From assembly GCA_022574595.1 (NCBI GenBank), contig JACZRS010000001.1, positions 248,001 to 312,000 of the forward strand: a stretch of DNA of 64,000 bases, given 5' to 3'. This document shows positions 61,387 through 64,000 of this stretch, piece by piece. The stretch's first letter is position 1. Each line of letters starts with the position of its first letter. The notes beneath the pieces were generated by a model. The model saw only the letters and a program-made list of their open reading frames with translations. It did not search any database and was not told where the DNA came from. The translations under genes and the position numbers were made by a program. The DNA comes from Planctomycetota bacterium (GTDB taxonomy: Bacteria > Planctomycetota > Phycisphaerae > Phycisphaerales > SM1A02).

Positions 61387-62769
61387 ATGACACAAGTTGA
61401 GCCAGCCATGCCTCCTCCCGCCTCCGATCGTGATGAAACGCTCTCGGGGATGCTCTGTGTCGATACATCGGGCAATCCACGTATTCCGTTGTTGATGGAG
61501 ATGGTAGCAGCGCTTAGCCGTGCTTCTGAACCCAAAGAAGTATTGCGCATTTTCTCGCAGAAAATAGAAGGTCTGTTCGGCCTTCATGGGTATGTCTCGA
61601 TCTCCACCCGTGGACTAAAGCCTGGGCAATACAAAATCACTCGTTTCATGCACCAAGATGAATCTTCACTATTGGGGGAATCTAACCCTTGGAATGACTG
61701 GGAAAAACTGCCTATACACACCGGCGGATTCTTTGGTGAAATTGTTAGAACCGCATACCCTGAGTTGATTCACAATCTAAGCGTAAAAGACGACACTGTT
61801 CTAGGCAACGCATTGGAGAGCTATCGATCTTTAATGGCTATTCCCTTGTTTGATAATGGTGAGCCGCTTAATTGGGCGATTTTTCTTCGTGAAGAACCCG
61901 ATGGTTTTACGGTCCAAGAGCTGGAACAAGCGATCTTGAGATCAAACTTAATTGGTAACACTGTTAAGAACGTGCTTATTGCAAAGCAACTTCGGCAAGC
62001 CAACCAACGAATCCGAGCTGAAGTAGAGCATGTGGCTGATATTCAACGTGCGCTTCTACCTAACCCGTTGCCCAAAATCCCCGGACTTCAAATTGCCACA
62101 AGTTATGAAACTTTCGATCAAGCAGGTGGTGACCACTATGACTTTCGTCCGCTTTGTGAACTTCCAGATGGAAGCGGCCCGGATCCGGAAGGCATGTGGA
62201 GCATTCTAATTGCTGATGCATCAGGACATGGACCGGCTGCGGCGGTAGTTGTGGCGATGCTGCACGCAATACTTCATGCATACCCCCACCAACCAGATAG
62301 TGCTGCTGCAATGCTTAATCACGCCAACAGCCACCTCGCAGCAAAGCGCATCGAAAGCTCGTTTGTTACTGCGTTCCTTGGAGTATATGATCCTAAAACC
62401 AAGCGATTAACCTACGCACGCGCCGGGCATAATCCACCATTATTAAAAAACCCAGGATCAGGCGGTGAGGTACTGCGCTTGGAGGCAGTAGGCGGCGTGC
62501 CTCTAGGTGTTGAAGATCAATCGCACTATGAAGATGCAACCATCGAGCTTAAGACCGGCCAAACGCTGGTGTTGTATACCGATGGCATAACCGAAGCACG
62601 GAATTCTGATGGTGAAATGTTCGGCGTAGAGGGGATCGAACGTGCGCTTGAAGAATGTACCGGCCAACTTGATTGTGTGGTTAAATCAATAACCGAGCCA
62701 CTTGGTCGCCATCAAAAAGATAACCAGCCCGACGATGATCAAACCGTCGTGGCCATGCAGATTCTTTGA
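61387..62769 (+). CDS. GAF-SpoIIE serine phosphatase (RsbU-like)
   Basis: A 460-residue cytoplasmic protein. Residues 30-205 form a GAF-like sensor domain (LMEMVAALSRASEPKEVLRI and later), a short coiled linker follows (RQANQRIRAEVEHVADIQRAL), and residues 240-460 are a PP2C-type SpoIIE phosphatase: FDQAGGDHYDF and IADASGHGPAAAVVVAM with metal-binding aspartates, YARAGHNPPLL and LVLYTDGITEARN. Such enzymes dephosphorylate anti-anti-sigma factors to release a stress sigma factor. No RsbV or RsbW homologue lies adjacent. An AAAGGA site is 8 bases before the ATG. Confidence 0.92.
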   Translation: MTQVEPAMPPPASDRDETLSGMLCVDTSGNPRIPLLMEMVAALSRASEPKEVLRIFSQKIEGLFGLHGYVSISTRGLKPGQYKITRFMHQDESSLLGESNPWNDWEKLPIHTGGFFGEIVRTAYPELIHNLSVKDDTVLGNALESYRSLMAIPLFDNGEPLNWAIFLREEPDGFTVQELEQAILRSNLIGNTVKNVLIAKQLRQANQRIRAEVEHVADIQRALLPNPLPKIPGLQIATSYETFDQAGGDHYDFRPLCELPDGSGPDPEGMWSILIADASGHGPAAAVVVAMLHAILHAYPHQPDSAAAMLNHANSHLAAKRIESSFVTAFLGVYDPKTKRLTYARAGHNPPLLKNPGSGGEVLRLEAVGGVPLGVEDQSHYEDATIELKTGQTLVLYTDGITEARNSDGEMFGVEGIERALEECTGQLDCVVKSITEPLGRHQKDNQPDDDQTVVAMQIL

Positions 62770-62785
62770 GATTGTTAATCTAAAC

Positions 62786-63769
62786 TCAGCTAGCCGGCTG
62801 GCCATAGGTTTGTTTGTAATACACCAAGGCATCTTGCAAACCCTGCTCGAAGTTCAAGATTGGTTCATAGTTGAGCAATTTGCGTGCTGCATCAATGCTT
62901 GCGCAGCTATGCTGCACTTCGCCAACACGAGGTTCAGCAAATTCGCACTCGCTACTGACTCCAAGAATCTTTGCCATTAAAGCAACTAGTTCCAACAGGT
63001 CAAAGCTCTTGCCACACGCTACATTTACAGTTTCGCCTTTTAGGTGTTTGTCGCTAGCGCCTGCAAGTAAGTTTGCGTGAACCGCATTTTTAACGTGTGT
63101 AAAGTCGCGCGTTTGTGAACCATCTCCATATATCACGGGCTTTCGACCTTGCAGCATAGCCTCAGCGAATTTAGGAATAACCGCTGCGTATGGAGAGTCT
63201 GGCCGTTGACCCGGGCCGAAGATGTTGAAGTAGCGTAAATTAATGGTTGAGATATTAAAGCAATACGAGTAAGCCCTTAGTAAATACTCAGCTGAACATT
63301 TTGCAACTGCGTAAGGTGACATTGGTTCCGGTGGCATGGATTCGATCTTTGGCAGTATTGGATTGTCGCCATAGACACTACTTGATGCTGCAAACACAAC
63401 ACGCTTTGCTTTTGTTGATCGCGCTGCTTCAAGAACTCTTAGCGTTCCCGTTGCGTTAGCTTCGTAGTAACCGACAGGATCATCGACACTGCCTGGAACT
63501 GATGTTAGAGCTGCTTCGTGAAAAATCAGATCGATATCGCTTGTAGCGCTGGCTAATGCATCCGCATCAAGAATCGAACCGCGCACCAGACGAATCTGGT
63601 CCGTAAACGGTTTGAGGTTCTCTTCAAGCCCGCTAGAAAAATCATCCAGCACACAAACATCTGCTCCAAGCTTTACAAGTTCGCTCGTAAGATGCGAACC
63701 GATGAAGCCCGCACCTCCAGTTACACAGACCTTTCGCCCTTGGTATTTTACTTTAAGATCTATGCTCAT
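62786..63769 (-). CDS. NAD-dependent epimerase (UDP-sugar 4-epimerase type)
   Basis: A 327-residue short-chain dehydrogenase of the extended type. VCVTGGAGFIGSHLTSELV is the G-x-x-G-x-x-G NAD-binding site; VFAASSSVYGDNPILPKIE and MSPYAVAKCSAEYLL give the serine, Y-x3-K catalytic dyad. It resembles the UDP-N-acetylglucosamine 4-epimerase (WbpP) group, used in polysaccharide precursor synthesis. Substrate between UDP-glucose, UDP-GlcNAc and others cannot be set from sequence. It begins just downstream (minus strand) of a small partial frame. Confidence 0.9.
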   Translation of the reverse strand: MSIDLKVKYQGRKVCVTGGAGFIGSHLTSELVKLGADVCVLDDFSSGLEENLKPFTDQIRLVRGSILDADALASATSDIDLIFHEAALTSVPGSVDDPVGYYEANATGTLRVLEAARSTKAKRVVFAASSSVYGDNPILPKIESMPPEPMSPYAVAKCSAEYLLRAYSYCFNISTINLRYFNIFGPGQRPDSPYAAVIPKFAEAMLQGRKPVIYGDGSQTRDFTHVKNAVHANLLAGASDKHLKGETVNVACGKSFDLLELVALMAKILGVSSECEFAEPRVGEVQHSCASIDAARKLLNYEPILNFEQGLQDALVYYKQTYGQPAS

Positions 63770-63905
63770 GAGTTAGGAAGTTTAGCCATCGCAAGCTGTA
63801 ACGCTTTTGGGTTCTAGTGGGTTGTTTGAGCGCAGCAGAATCTTCTAACTGCACATCAGAAATGCTTCTATCTGGTCTAGTTTACGTTGTACGCAGCTAA
63901 CTTGC

Positions 63906-64000
63906 TTACGGTTCATCGCCTGGGCCAGTTGGGGCAGAAACCGCATCCATAGCCGATTCACTGTAGTTTGGCTTAGGTGTATTTTTAGAGATCCGCCAAA
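63906..64000 (-). CDS. C-terminal end of an unidentified gene
   Basis: A frame enters from the right edge on the minus strand and ends at TAA 63906-63908. It gives 31 residues (WRISKNTPKPNYSESAMDAV and onward to G-D-E-P), hydrophilic and proline-rich, like a flexible protein tail. A second frame is also open here (to about 63846), so the choice is tentative. No function can be given. Confidence 0.35.
   Translation of the reverse strand, partial: WRISKNTPKPNYSESAMDAVSAPTGPGDEP

Noticed and set aside
1-64000. CRISPR arrays, tRNA, rRNA, transposase and integrase genes
   Set aside because: Looked for regular repeat-spacer runs, cloverleaf T-arm motifs and recombinase motifs; none were convincing. 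Small structured RNAs could still be missed.

Overview
The window looks like a chromosomal segment from a planctomycete, most likely class Phycisphaerae. Four things point there: a secreted DNRLRE-type protein (60277-61137) ending in the paired D-x-D/N-x-x-G-x-V-G-T-x-D-L-L repeat common in Phycisphaerae exported proteins; a membrane protein with the C-P-Y-C...C-S-E-C-G ribbon seen in that group (39839-41644); a MoxR/DUF58/BatA/VWA operon followed by a squalene-cyclase-like protein (15054-28416); and dispersed palindromic intergenic repeats. No rRNA, tRNA, CRISPR array, prophage or transposase was recognised. The taxonomic call is inference from protein style, not from a marker gene.

Layout. 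1-6.2 kb: a cut serine hydrolase, an atpG with no other ATP synthase genes nearby, an MBL-fold hydrolase and a Na+/H+ antiporter on the minus strand, then an operon of low-molecular-weight phosphatase, rpiB and two-domain thiE. 6.3-9.3 kb: unknown plus-strand genes, three of them translationally coupled and ending in a thermonuclease, then a tiny lipoprotein. 9.4-15 kb: a minus-strand housekeeping and repair group (rdgB, queF, TPR lipoprotein, nfo, mutM) interrupted by a repeat-rich 1.6 kb block holding an HNH nuclease gene broken by one in-frame UGA. 15-28.4 kb: an eight-gene envelope/AAA operon. 28.4-39.8 kb: trpD, lgt, thioredoxin, DNA polymerase III delta prime, comEC, a sugar dehydrogenase, a VKOR-DsbA-DsbA fusion and argS. 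39.8-48.7 kb: an ankyrin membrane protein, a nest of repeats, a B12-binding/MeaB GTPase fusion, a TlpA-like protein, a periplasmic tricorn protease and an acyl-carrier-like membrane protein. 48.7-54.3 kb: PrpD-family protein, a tail-to-tail hicB/hicA pair, class I fbp, a thiolase, and a bactofilin with a histone-like basic tail. 54.3-64 kb: an ATPase plus TOPRIM-like gene pair (candidate defence unit), a SYLF lipoprotein, a beta-propeller protein with a damaged start, an acyltransferase, the DNRLRE protein, a SpoIIE phosphatase and a sugar-nucleotide epimerase.

How the genes fit together: most are chromosomal housekeeping (base excision repair, nucleotide-pool cleaning, queuosine, thiamine, tryptophan, lipoprotein maturation, tRNA charging, gluconeogenesis). 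The accessory-looking parts are the HNH block (12.5-14.1 kb), the hicBA pair (50.4-50.9 kb) and the ATPase/TOPRIM pair (54.3-56.0 kb). The pair at 54.3-56.0 kb is the best candidate for an undescribed system. The protein at 48.0-48.7 kb, which seems to carry the two halves of an acyl carrier domain at opposite ends of a membrane hairpin, is the most unusual single protein.
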